This document shows positions 23,327-31,739 of a stretch of 64,000 bases of DNA, in pieces. Positions within the stretch are counted from its first letter, which is position 1. Each line of letters begins with the position of its first letter. Both the position numbers and the translations under genes were made by a program. Source of the stretch: Microlunatus elymi. Its GTDB lineage: Bacteria > Actinomycetota > Actinomycetes > Propionibacteriales > Propionibacteriaceae. Under the pieces are notes generated by a model. The model had not been told where the DNA came from. It saw nothing but the letters and a program-made list of their open reading frames with translations, and did no database searches. The stretch is taken from the NCBI RefSeq assembly GCF_007362775.1, contig NZ_CP041692.1, positions 3,410,001 through 3,474,000 of the forward strand, read 5' to 3'.

Positions 23327-24220
23327 TCACTTCCGGATTCCTGCGGCCGCAGATCGGGCGGCGACCGCGGCGTCCACCCGTAGCGGATCCAACCGATACC
23401 AGCGAATCGCGTTGCCGCCCAGGATCGCAGCCTGCTCGAGTTCGCTGAGCCGATCCAGACACCCCCGGACGGCCGGCCAGGTCCGCTCGTAGTCACCGCC
23501 GATGATCGCCACCGGCCAGTCGCCCCCGTAGATCAGCCGATCGGTGCCGAACACCTCCAGCGCGCGATCCACGTACGGTGTCAACTGGTCCGCGGTCCAG
23601 CCGGCCGGATCGTCACCGGCGGCGTACAGTCCGGAAACCTTTGCCAGCACGTTCGTCCGCCGGCCGACCTCGCCGATCAGCGTCCACCACGGTTCTCGCT
23701 CGGTCAGGCCGATCGGTGGCTTGGCCAGGTGGTCGATGACGATGATCAACTCCGGATGCCGGTCGGCGACCTCGATGATCACCTCCAGATGTCGGGGCAG
23801 TACGGCCGGTACGTCCAGCGGCAGCCCCGCTCGTTCCAACACCGCGAGCCCGCGATCGACCGGGTCGGTCAGCAGCCAGTTCGGATCCGCACGGTCATGG
23901 ATGAGATTGCGGATGCCGACCAGCAGCGGAGACCGATCCATGATCAACTGCTGCGCCTCGTCCGGGCGATCCAGCGGCACCCAGCCGACCACCCCCAGCA
24001 CCCGCGGGTCCGCGGCGGTCTCGATCATCAGCTCGGTGTCGGCGAGGGTGTCGTCGGCCTGCACCAGGACGGTGCCGTCGATGCCGGCGGCATCCAGGTG
24101 CCGCAGCCCCTCGGCCAGTCCGATGTCGCGGCGCAGCGGCCCCATCGCATCGGCCGACAGCCAGGCGTACCGGCTCCTGGTCCGGTCCCAGACATGCTGG
24201 TGGGCATCGATGATGATCAT
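23327..24220 (-). CDS. Amidohydrolase, L-fucono/L-rhamnono-lactonase type
   Basis: A 297-residue metal-dependent TIM-barrel amidohydrolase (COG3618 type). It begins MIIIDAHQHVWD, giving the HxH-type start motif. Further motifs are VIDHLAKPPIG with the central His, KVSGLYA, and GGDWPVAI with a late Asp. Family members hydrolyse 1,4-lactones of L-fuconate or L-rhamnonate in oxidative deoxysugar catabolism. It lies 10 nt after the LacI gene and 2 nt before the dehydrogenase gene, supporting a dehydrogenase-lactonase pair in one operon. The exact sugar is not shown by the sequence. Confidence 0.87.
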   Translation of the reverse strand: MIIIDAHQHVWDRTRSRYAWLSADAMGPLRRDIGLAEGLRHLDAAGIDGTVLVQADDTLADTELMIETAADPRVLGVVGWVPLDRPDEAQQLIMDRSPLLVGIRNLIHDRADPNWLLTDPVDRGLAVLERAGLPLDVPAVLPRHLEVIIEVADRHPELIIVIDHLAKPPIGLTEREPWWTLIGEVGRRTNVLAKVSGLYAAGDDPAGWTADQLTPYVDRALEVFGTDRLIYGGDWPVAIIGGDYERTWPAVRGCLDRLSELEQAAILGGNAIRWYRLDPLRVDAAVAARSAAAGIRK

Positions 24221-24230
24221 GATCGGTTGG

Positions 24231-25262
24231 TCACTCCTTGCTGGTCACGAAATCGCGGTCCGCTGCTGGTGCGGTGGAATGGCGGACGACGAGCTCGGGT
24301 TCGCTGTTGATCATGACATTGCCCACGTCGGTGCCACGGAGCTTGTCCAGCAACAACTCGACCCCGGTCCGGCCCAGGTCGTACATCGGCATCCGCACAC
24401 AGGTCAGCGCGGGCGCGGTCTGCTCCGCGGTCCAGGCGTCGTGCAACGCCACCACCGAAAGCTCGTCCGGCACCGCGACGCCGATCGCCCGTGCTTCGGC
24501 GAGCACCCCGATGGCCGCGTTCAGGTTGCCGACCACGACGCCGGTGGGACGACGTTTCAGCCGCCACAGCCTGCGCAGCCCTCGGCGTCCCTGTTCGGCG
24601 GTGTAGCCCAGTCGGGTGAGCCACGGGCCGCGTACGGCGACCTCTGCATCGGCCATCGCCGCCCGGTAGCCCGACTCCCGGTCGGCGGAGGTGAAGACCG
24701 ACGGTAGACCGCCGACCAGAGCGATCTTGGTGTGTCCGAGCTGCAGCAGATGCCGGGTGGCGACGGCGGCAGCGGCCGCGTTCGGCAAGGTCACCGAACC
24801 GGCGTGGCCGGCCTCGACGGAGTTGATGAAGATCACCGGCGCCCGCTGCCCCAGCAGCTCCCGAACGTCCTCGGGCCGGGTGTCATCGCCTGTCTGCAAC
24901 AGGATTCCGTCCACCCGGCCCTCGCCGATCAGCCGGCCGATCATGGCGCCGCCGACGTCCTCCGAGCGCCCGAGCAGCATCAGGTAGTCGTTCTGGGTTG
25001 CGGCCTCGTCGACGCCACGCAGCAGCTCGGAGTTGAGCGGGTTGGTCAGATCCGGGACGATCATGGCGAGCACGTCCGATCGCGCCAGCTTCAGCGCCCG
25101 ACCGGCGAAGTTCGGCCGATAGCCGAGATCTCGGGCGGCGGTCTCGATCCGGTCCCGAGTCTCCGGTCGCACCCGGGTCGACGGCGCACGCGACAGCACC
25201 CGGGAGGCGGCGGAGATCGACACCCCTGCTCGGGCGGCCACGTCGCTCAACGTCGCGGACAT
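24231..25262 (-). CDS. LacI-family regulator of the CoA-transferase/lactonase operon
   Basis: A 343-residue LacI/GalR protein. The helix-turn-helix is TLSDVAARAGVSISAASRVLS, followed by a hinge (NFAGRALKLARSDVLAMIVPDLTNP) and an effector domain ending VRHSTAPAADRDFV. It is the second of four minus-strand genes, 9 nt after the CoA-transferase and 10 nt before the lactonase. CG-centred palindromes at 26500-26517 and 26562-26571, between the operon and the divergent glycosidase, are its likely operators. The inducer is probably a substrate or product of the operon. Confidence 0.92.
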   Translation of the reverse strand: MSATLSDVAARAGVSISAASRVLSRAPSTRVRPETRDRIETAARDLGYRPNFAGRALKLARSDVLAMIVPDLTNPLNSELLRGVDEAATQNDYLMLLGRSEDVGGAMIGRLIGEGRVDGILLQTGDDTRPEDVRELLGQRAPVIFINSVEAGHAGSVTLPNAAAAAVATRHLLQLGHTKIALVGGLPSVFTSADRESGYRAAMADAEVAVRGPWLTRLGYTAEQGRRGLRRLWRLKRRPTGVVVGNLNAAIGVLAEARAIGVAVPDELSVVALHDAWTAEQTAPALTCVRMPMYDLGRTGVELLLDKLRGTDVGNVMINSEPELVVRHSTAPAADRDFVTSKE

Positions 25263-25271
25263 GGCGGCAGC

Positions 25272-26471
25272 CTAACGGCCGTCGGACAGGCCGAACTCGC
25301 GATCGATCTCGGCGTCGTGCTGGCCCAGCTTCGGTGCCGGCCGATTGCTGGTGAGCAGCTCGCCGTCGACTCGGATCGGGCTGCGGGTGGTGTGCAGCCG
25401 CAGGGTCTCGCCGTGTTCGGTCAGGTCGCCGGATCGGCTGATCTGCTGGGTCATCCGCGCCGCAGAAAATCCTTCATGATCAATCAGCTCGTCCAGGGTG
25501 AGCACCGGCGCGCACCAGACGTCGGCGGGGTCCAGAATCGCCAGCCAGTGTTCGGTGGTCTCGGTCCGCAACCGAGCCGCCAGCAGCTCCTCGATCTGAT
25601 CTTGATCGTCCCACCATTGCTGCGGGTCGGTGCAGCCCGCCAGCTCGGCGATGTCCAGCAGTTTGCCCAACCGGTCAACGGGATTCATCGCGATCGCGAG
25701 ATAGCCGTCCCGCGTCGGGTAGGTCCCGTACGGTGCCGGCAGGAACGCGTGCGCGGAGTGCCGACCACCGCGCCGGACGGTGATCGGACCGGGTCCCTGA
25801 TCGTCGTTGAGCTTGGTGCTGAGCAGCTCGAACTGCAGGTCGAGCATCGCTTCCAGCAGGCTGGTCTGCACCAGACCGCCCCGGCCGGTCCGTCCGCGCC
25901 GGAACAGCAACGCGGTGACGCCCTCGGCCAGATGACAGCTGGTCAGGTGATCGGCGATCGACAGCCCGAACGGCACCGGCCCGTCGTCGGCCGAGCCACT
26001 CAACCAGGGCAACCCGGACAGCGACTGGGCCAGCAGATCCTGACCCGGACGGTCCTGCCAGGGGCCTTCCTCGCCGTAGCCGGTGGCGGACGCGTAGATC
26101 AGCCGCGGATTGAGCTTGCTCACCTGCTCGTAGTCCAGCCCGATCCGCCGCATGACTCCGGGCCGGAAGTTCTCGATGATCACGTCGGCGCGTGCGACGA
26201 GGTCGCTGACCCGGGCAAGATCCGTTGCGTCCTTCAGATCGGCGGTGATGCCCTCCTTGTTGCGATTCATCGCGTGGAAGGAGATCGTGTCACCGTCGGC
26301 GCGGCGGCCGGCGAACGCCAACTGCCGGCCGATGTCGCCGACCACCGGACGCTCGATCTTGATCACCCGGGCGCCGAGATCGGCCAACCGCATGGCCGCC
26401 ACGGGACCAGCCAGGAACTGGCTGAAATCGAGCACCAGGACGCCGCTCAGCGGACGATCGACTTCGGTCAT
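25272..26471 (-). CDS. Class III (CaiB/BaiF) CoA-transferase
   Basis: A 399-residue family III CoA-transferase. It has the N-terminal GVLVLDFSQFLAGPVAAMRLADLGARVIKIE, the DVIIENFRPGVMRRIGLDYE segment, and YGEEGPWQDRPGQDLLAQSLSG with the region holding the catalytic Asp. The ATG at 26471 has GGAG 7 nt upstream; alternative starts lie at 26477 and 26492. It is the first gene of an operon with LacI, lactonase and sugar dehydrogenase. A CoA-transferase is not part of the standard L-fucose or L-rhamnose oxidative routes, so the acceptor acid is unknown. Confidence 0.9.
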   Translation of the reverse strand: MTEVDRPLSGVLVLDFSQFLAGPVAAMRLADLGARVIKIERPVVGDIGRQLAFAGRRADGDTISFHAMNRNKEGITADLKDATDLARVSDLVARADVIIENFRPGVMRRIGLDYEQVSKLNPRLIYASATGYGEEGPWQDRPGQDLLAQSLSGLPWLSGSADDGPVPFGLSIADHLTSCHLAEGVTALLFRRGRTGRGGLVQTSLLEAMLDLQFELLSTKLNDDQGPGPITVRRGGRHSAHAFLPAPYGTYPTRDGYLAIAMNPVDRLGKLLDIAELAGCTDPQQWWDDQDQIEELLAARLRTETTEHWLAILDPADVWCAPVLTLDELIDHEGFSAARMTQQISRSGDLTEHGETLRLHTTRSPIRVDGELLTSNRPAPKLGQHDAEIDREFGLSDGR

Positions 26472-26499
26472 GATCATGCTCCATAGCGTCACGAGAAGT

Positions 26500-26517
26500 T
26501 GAGCAATCGTTTGCTCA
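26500..26517. promoter_or_regulatory. LacI-family operator, CG-centred 18-bp palindrome
   Basis: TGAGCAATCGTTTGCTCA has 8 of 9 matching pairs around a central CG. It lies 29 nt before the CoA-transferase start. Its core CAATCGTTTG is the reverse complement of the core of the second site at 26562. Confidence 0.65.
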
Positions 26518-26561
26518 CCAAGATGCTAGCAAAGCCGGCCCCTGCCGTGAACCCGGTTGTG

Positions 26562-26571
26562 CAAACGATTG
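26562..26571. promoter_or_regulatory. Second LacI-type operator (CAAACGATTG)
   Basis: CAAACGATTG is the exact reverse complement of the core of the palindrome at 26500-26517, about 60 bp away. The paired sites between divergent genes suggest looping or dual control by the LacI protein encoded at 24231-25262. Confidence 0.55.
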
Positions 26572-26660
26572 ACCATGATCATCTGGACGGTTAGTCTCTC
26601 GCTGACGCTCACGAGAAGCTGACGCCCACCGAGAACCCGTCTCGATTCGATGGAGACCTC

Positions 26661-28820
26661 ATGATCGACCGGCATGCGGTGGTCAGCCGGCACAACGTAC
26701 GGCTCACCGCACCCGACGCACTCACCGCGCTCACCGTCGGCAACGGCGAGTTCGCGTACACCATGGACGTGACCGGGCTGCAGACGCTGACCGCGCTGCA
26801 CGACGAGGTCGCCGCACGGGCCGAGAACCGACCCGCGATGGGGCTGCATACCCAAGCCCAGTGGGGATTTCACGAGATGTCCAATCCCGACGGCTGGGAC
26901 TTGGCGGATGTCATGCGTCCGTACCGGACGCCGCACGGAGTGATCGACTACCCGGTCGCGTACGACTTCGATCGGCCCCCAGCCGAGCTCACGCAGGACG
27001 AGCTGCCGGGCTACTACCTGTGGGTCAATCCGCAACGGCTCGACCTCTTCCGCCTCGGTTTGGAACTGCGCGCGGCGGCCGACGACGAGCCGCTGGCGGC
27101 CGCCGGATTGCACTCCCGGCTGACCGATGTCGATCAGCAGCTGGACCTGTGGTCGGGGACCGTGGTCAGCCGATTCTCCTTCCAGGGTACGGATTTCCGC
27201 GTCACGACCGCCTGTCATCCGGATCGGGATCTGCTCGCGTTCAAGATCGAATCGGAGCAACTCACCGACGGCCGGGCGACGCTCGTACTCAGCTTTCCCG
27301 GGGCCTCGGACACGTTTGCCGACACCGCGGACTGGCGGCATCCCGAGCGCCACCACACCGAACTGACCCTCGACGCGCCCGTCGACGGGCGGACCACCGC
27401 CCGCCTCGATCGGCGACTCGACGGCACCGGCTACACCGTCGACCTGGCGACCTCCCCCGGCGCCCGGCTGGAGGACGTCGGTGTTCACCGATACCGGATC
27501 ACCGCGGACGGCCCGGTGCTCGAGGTGATCGTGGCCGCCGCTCCCACCGATCGCGACCGGTCGACCGAACGCACTCCCCTGCCGCGGACCGCAGACGTGT
27601 TCGAGGCATCGGCGGCCGGCTGGCGGGACTTCTGGACCAGTGGCGCCGCCGTTGATCTCTCCGGCTGCACGGATCCTCGGGCCCACGAGCTGGAACGCCG
27701 GATCGTGCTGTCGCAATACCTGACCCGGACCCAGTCGGCCGGCTCGCTGCCGCCGGCCGAGACCGGACTGACCCAGAATTCCTGGGCCGGCAAGTTCCAC
27801 CTGGAGATGCATTGGTGGCACGCGGCGCATTTTGCCAGCTGGGGACGCCCGGAGCTGCTGGAACGGAGCCTGGACTGGTATCGGTCCATCTTGCCGGTAG
27901 CGCGTCAGATCGCTGCCAGGCAAGGGTTTCCGGGCGTACGGTGGCCCAAACACATCGGCCCCGAGGGGCGCGAGTCGCCGAACGTGATCGGACCGCTGCT
28001 GGTCTGGCAGCAGCCCCATCCGATCCACTTCGCCGAGTTGATCAGACTGGCGCGGCCCACCGAGCAGCCGGCGGTGCTGGATCGCTACGGCGAGTTGGTG
28101 GAACAGACTGCACGCTTCATCGCCGGCTATCTGTACCGCACTCCGGACGGGCTGGTTCATCTGCCACCGGCCACCATGCCGGCGCAGGAGCGGTATCAGC
28201 CGGAGGAGGTCTGGGATCCCCCGTTCGAGCTCTGCTACTTCGCCTGGGGTCTGCGGACGGCCCAGACCTGGCGCGAACTTCGTGGCCTGGAACGCGAAAC
28301 CGGGTGGGACGCGTTGCTTGTCGATCTTGCTCCGCTGCCGATCCAGCACGATCATTACGCGGCCGTCGGCGCCGCGCCGGGATCGGCTGCTCCACCCCGT
28401 ACCGAGCTCGGCGATCATCCGTCCATGGTCGGTGCGCTCGGTCTGGTCCCCGAGACCGGCCTGGTCGACCCGGACGTCATGCGTAGCACCCTCGACTTCA
28501 TCGATCGGGAGTGGGACTGGGACCTCACCTGGGGCTGGGACTACCCCATGATCGCGATGACCGCGACCCGCCTCGGTGACCCGGATCGGGCCGTCGAGGC
28601 GCTGACCCGGCAGGCCCCGCGCAATCGCTACCTGGCCAACGGGCACAACTGCCAGCATCCGACCCGCCTGCCGCTCTACCTCCCCGGCAACGGCGGCCTG
28701 CTCTCGGCGGTCGCGCTGATGATCACCGGCGCCGGGTCGGCTCAGCAACGATCGGGGCATCCAGGATTCCCCAACCAGGGTTGGCAGATCCGTGCCGAGG
28801 GCTTCCCACAGCGACCCTGA
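26661..28820 (+). CDS. Unclassified (alpha/alpha)6-type glycoside hydrolase-like protein
   Basis: A 719-residue protein whose layout resembles GH65/GH95-like enzymes. An N-terminal beta-sandwich region (ALTVGNGEFAYTMDVTGLQTL, DFRVTTACHPDRDLLAFKIES) spans roughly residues 1-300. A helical barrel-like region follows (QNSWAGKFHLEMHWWHAAHFASWGRPELLERSLDWY, GVRWPKHIGPEGRESPN, WDLTWGWDYPMIAMTATRLGD). Candidate catalytic acids are Glu in KFHLEMHWWH and GPEGRES. I do not recognise the family. No signal peptide is present. GGAG lies 6 nt before the ATG. It is divergent from the CoA-transferase operon across shared operators, so it probably supplies the sugar that operon degrades. Confidence 0.78.
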   Translation: MIDRHAVVSRHNVRLTAPDALTALTVGNGEFAYTMDVTGLQTLTALHDEVAARAENRPAMGLHTQAQWGFHEMSNPDGWDLADVMRPYRTPHGVIDYPVAYDFDRPPAELTQDELPGYYLWVNPQRLDLFRLGLELRAAADDEPLAAAGLHSRLTDVDQQLDLWSGTVVSRFSFQGTDFRVTTACHPDRDLLAFKIESEQLTDGRATLVLSFPGASDTFADTADWRHPERHHTELTLDAPVDGRTTARLDRRLDGTGYTVDLATSPGARLEDVGVHRYRITADGPVLEVIVAAAPTDRDRSTERTPLPRTADVFEASAAGWRDFWTSGAAVDLSGCTDPRAHELERRIVLSQYLTRTQSAGSLPPAETGLTQNSWAGKFHLEMHWWHAAHFASWGRPELLERSLDWYRSILPVARQIAARQGFPGVRWPKHIGPEGRESPNVIGPLLVWQQPHPIHFAELIRLARPTEQPAVLDRYGELVEQTARFIAGYLYRTPDGLVHLPPATMPAQERYQPEEVWDPPFELCYFAWGLRTAQTWRELRGLERETGWDALLVDLAPLPIQHDHYAAVGAAPGSAAPPRTELGDHPSMVGALGLVPETGLVDPDVMRSTLDFIDREWDWDLTWGWDYPMIAMTATRLGDPDRAVEALTRQAPRNRYLANGHNCQHPTRLPLYLPGNGGLLSAVALMITGAGSAQQRSGHPGFPNQGWQIRAEGFPQRP

Positions 28821-28939
28821 TCCGCAGTCTGCCGGCGAGGGGGCTCCGAATCCGCCGGCCCGCCGCCTTGGCCGGCATGGACTGTCGGTGGTCGTGTTTA
28901 GCGTCTTCCTTGCAGATAACGGGGTCTGAAGGGGACGTG

Positions 28940-30724
28940 ATGACCGTAGTAGTTGATCTTGAACCCGGAGTGCGGGAGTGCACCGCGGAGGAGGCCGAGG
29001 CGTTGGCCGCACAGACGATGGCGGCTTCCGGCGAGGTGTCGGTCCGGATGGCGATGTTCCTGGAGTTGGTCGGCCAGTTCGACGCCACCAACGCCGTCCG
29101 GTTCTGGGCCGGCATCGACTCCACCGCACACTGGGTGGCCTGGGCCTGTTCGATTGCCCCGGTCACCTCCCGGGAGTACGTCCGGATCGCCCGGGCACTG
29201 CGCCGAATGCCGCACACCCGGGCCAGATTCGCGACCGGAGAACTCAGCTACTCCAAGGTACGAGAGATGACCCGGCTGGTCGACCGCATCGACCCGTCCG
29301 ACTCTGCCGACCCGTCGGATCCGTCGTCGTGGGGCGTCGAAGCCTCAGACCAAGTCACCGACGATCGGGCCCCGGCGGCCGATGAGCCGCATCTCGAGAC
29401 CGGGTGGGACAGCAGACCCGACGCCGAGCAGCGACTGATCGACTTCGCCCGGCAGACCACCGCGTCACAACTGGGCCGCACCTTGCGCGGCTACCGTGCC
29501 GCCGCCGGAACCGCCGAAGAACAACGCACCAGACACCGCGTCTCCTGGTGGACCGACGAGGCCGGAAACCTCCACCTGTCCGCGGTCCTTCCCGCCGAAG
29601 CCGGCGCCGCCGTCACCACCGCCCTGCAAGCAGCCATCGACGCCAACCGGCCACCCGACGCGCAATGCGGCGACGTCGAACCCGACGACGATCAACCCGA
29701 CCACGATCAACACGGACGGCGCCGCTACGTCGACGACGAGCGCCGCGAAGCGGTACAACGCACCCGGGTCGAGGCGATGTCCGAGATCTCCACCCACTAC
29801 CTGGCCTCCCGACCCGAAGACCGATCCGGTGAGGACCGCACCCTGGTCGTTCTGGAAATCAACGCCACCGCCCTCCAGACCGACGGTGGCGATCAGCCAA
29901 CGGTCGCCGCAGAAGGATCCGCTGACCGCACCACGTCCGCCGATGGCGCTTCTGCGGAAGCGGACACCCCTCCCGGCACGATCGACGACGCTTCCGCGGA
30001 AGCGCCGACACCGACCTGCCGAGTCCGCGGCGGCGGCGCCATCGATCCCGCCACCGCCCACCGAACCCTCTGCGATGCCCGAATCCTCGGCATCATCATC
30101 AACAACCTCGGCGAACCCCTGGCCGTCGGCCGCAGCCAACGCCTCGTCACCCGAGCACAACGCCGTGCCCTGGCGATCCGCGACGGCTGCTGCCAATACC
30201 CCGGCTGTCCCCGCACCCGCCGACTCCAAGCCCACCACCGCACCTCCTGGCTCGCCGGCGGCAACACCGACCTGGAGAACTTGATCCTGCTATGCCCGTG
30301 GCACCACACCGTCGTCCACGAACACAAAATCACCATCACCGGCTGCGACGAACCCACCTGCACCGTCCGCTGGCGGTTCACCCGACCCGACCGGACCCCG
30401 ATCATCCCCACCGTTCACGACCTCGGCGCGCCCAGCCCGTGGCAACCCATCCTCGACGCCGAGGGCCGCGCGCCCACCGGCAGAGCCTGGGACAACGCCG
30501 CACGGGACCGAGACCGACAGATGGCCGAGTACCAGACCGAACAAGCAGCACTGTGCGAACAACAGGAAGAACTCCGCCGCCGCTACGGCCACATCACCCA
30601 CACCAACCACCCCGACGCCCACCGGGTCTTCCCGCCCGGCGGCGGCGAAGGATTCAACCTGGCCAACTGCGTCGAAGTGCTGTTCAACATCACCGCACGA
30701 AACAACACCGACCTCGCGGCGTGA
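28940..30724 (+). CDS. DUF222/13E12-repeat protein with C-terminal HNH endonuclease domain
   Basis: A 594-residue member of the actinobacterial 13E12 family. The N-terminal DUF222 region has AALAAQTM-type helices and AHWVAWACSIAPVTSREYVRIARALRRMP. The middle is acidic and low-complexity (about residues 245-360). The C-terminal HNH domain has CQYPGCPRTRRLQAHHRTSWLAGGNTDLENLILLCPWHHTVVHE, with paired Cys and the catalytic His. The biological role of the family is unknown; copies are often numerous in actinobacterial genomes. AAGGGG lies 5 nt before the ATG at 28940. Codons in the 3' two thirds are markedly C-ending compared with neighbours. Two near-identical gcttc-cggaagc palindromes encode (D)ASAEA segments in the acidic part. 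Confidence 0.88.
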   Translation: MTVVVDLEPGVRECTAEEAEALAAQTMAASGEVSVRMAMFLELVGQFDATNAVRFWAGIDSTAHWVAWACSIAPVTSREYVRIARALRRMPHTRARFATGELSYSKVREMTRLVDRIDPSDSADPSDPSSWGVEASDQVTDDRAPAADEPHLETGWDSRPDAEQRLIDFARQTTASQLGRTLRGYRAAAGTAEEQRTRHRVSWWTDEAGNLHLSAVLPAEAGAAVTTALQAAIDANRPPDAQCGDVEPDDDQPDHDQHGRRRYVDDERREAVQRTRVEAMSEISTHYLASRPEDRSGEDRTLVVLEINATALQTDGGDQPTVAAEGSADRTTSADGASAEADTPPGTIDDASAEAPTPTCRVRGGGAIDPATAHRTLCDARILGIIINNLGEPLAVGRSQRLVTRAQRRALAIRDGCCQYPGCPRTRRLQAHHRTSWLAGGNTDLENLILLCPWHHTVVHEHKITITGCDEPTCTVRWRFTRPDRTPIIPTVHDLGAPSPWQPILDAEGRAPTGRAWDNAARDRDRQMAEYQTEQAALCEQQEELRRRYGHITHTNHPDAHRVFPPGGGEGFNLANCVEVLFNITARNNTDLAA

Positions 30725-30803
30725 GCAATCACCATCTGTCACCGGCGCGCTTCAGCGGAAGCGGTCCCGGCAGCGCGGGCCCACTTCACCCCGGCGGCAA
30801 GAG

Positions 30804-31655
30804 TTAGCAGGGCTTCCAGGTCTTGCCTCCCGGTGCATAGCAACGAGGCCCGGTGGATCCGGGATAGGCCCCGCCACCGGATTTGGTGCTCTTTTCGGTG
30901 TCGCCATCGATCCAGGCCTTCACCGTGACTTCACGGGTCTTGGTCTCGACCGGAAACAGATCGCCGTACTGTGCGTTCTCCGCGCCGGGTCGGGGACTCA
31001 TCCGCGCACCGGTGGACCGCTCCGAATTCCGTACGTCGGATCGCAGCAGCGCGGGCACGGTGTTGAGCTTGGCAGCGGCCTTGGCGTAGTCGTTCAGGGC
31101 GGTCTGATAGCGCCGCTGATCGGCTGCCTTCGCACCCTTCGCCATCAACCTGGCCGCTTCCCGGAGACGGGCGGGAACCTTTCGGCCGCCAACGCCCAGT
31201 TCGCTGTAATCGGCCGCGAGGGTTCGCAACTCGGTCGCACCGCTGTATCTGAAGTTGAGATCCTCCCGCTGCATGAGCCATCCGGCCTGCGCAGATGCCT
31301 GATCCAATTGATCAGACGTGAGGCCGTTCGTCGAGGGATCAATCAGCCCGACTGTCGCGGCCCGGGCTTCGTTCGAACGAGCGGAGTGTCCGCTGGGCGT
31401 CGGCGAATCGACGACCGTGGCCGCCGCGCCCTGGTGTCCCGATCGATCGTGTGTAGCCACCCCGATCACGAGAGCGAAGATGCCGACGGCTGCGGCTATT
31501 CCGATCCACTTACCGCGACCCTCTCGCTTCTTCACCCAGAATTGCCATCCGGGCGGCGGGGGCGGCCACGAAGACGGCGGCTGCCAGTCATGAGGTGGTT
31601 TCCAGCCTTTCGGTGGCTGTGGCCAGCCTGGAGGCGGGTTGAACCGCTGTGTCAC
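30804..31655 (-). CDS. Proline/tryptophan-rich single-pass membrane protein
   Basis: A 283-residue protein. Residues 1-45 are repeats of proline and tryptophan (FNPPPGWPQPPKGWKPP and similar), followed by a Lys/Arg stretch and one membrane helix (IGIAAAVGIFALVIGVAT). The long outer part is predicted to be extracytoplasmic, with helical Ala-rich segments (LREAARLMAKGAKAADQRR) and a Cys pair near the C-terminus. Such Pro/Trp N-termini occur in many actinobacterial membrane proteins of unknown function. The GTG at 31655 starts directly at this motif; another GTG at 31694 would add 13 basic residues. Function unknown. Confidence 0.72.
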   Translation of the reverse strand: MTQRFNPPPGWPQPPKGWKPPHDWQPPSSWPPPPPGWQFWVKKREGRGKWIGIAAAVGIFALVIGVATHDRSGHQGAAATVVDSPTPSGHSARSNEARAATVGLIDPSTNGLTSDQLDQASAQAGWLMQREDLNFRYSGATELRTLAADYSELGVGGRKVPARLREAARLMAKGAKAADQRRYQTALNDYAKAAAKLNTVPALLRSDVRNSERSTGARMSPRPGAENAQYGDLFPVETKTREVTVKAWIDGDTEKSTKSGGGAYPGSTGPRCYAPGGKTWKPC

Positions 31656-31739
31656 GTGCCCTCTTCTTCGTCCAACCGATCTTGCGCTGCGCACGGGTAA
31701 CCAACGCCGCAGGTACGCACCGAATCCGGCAGCGGATCA

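Larger units (their letters stand above)
26489..26622. repeat. 14-nt direct repeat in the divergent control region
   Basis: TCACGAGAAGTTGA (26489-26502) and TCACGAGAAGCTGA (26609-26622) differ at one base and flank the divergent control region. The first copy abuts the palindrome at 26500-26517. They may be part of the regulatory architecture. Confidence 0.45.
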
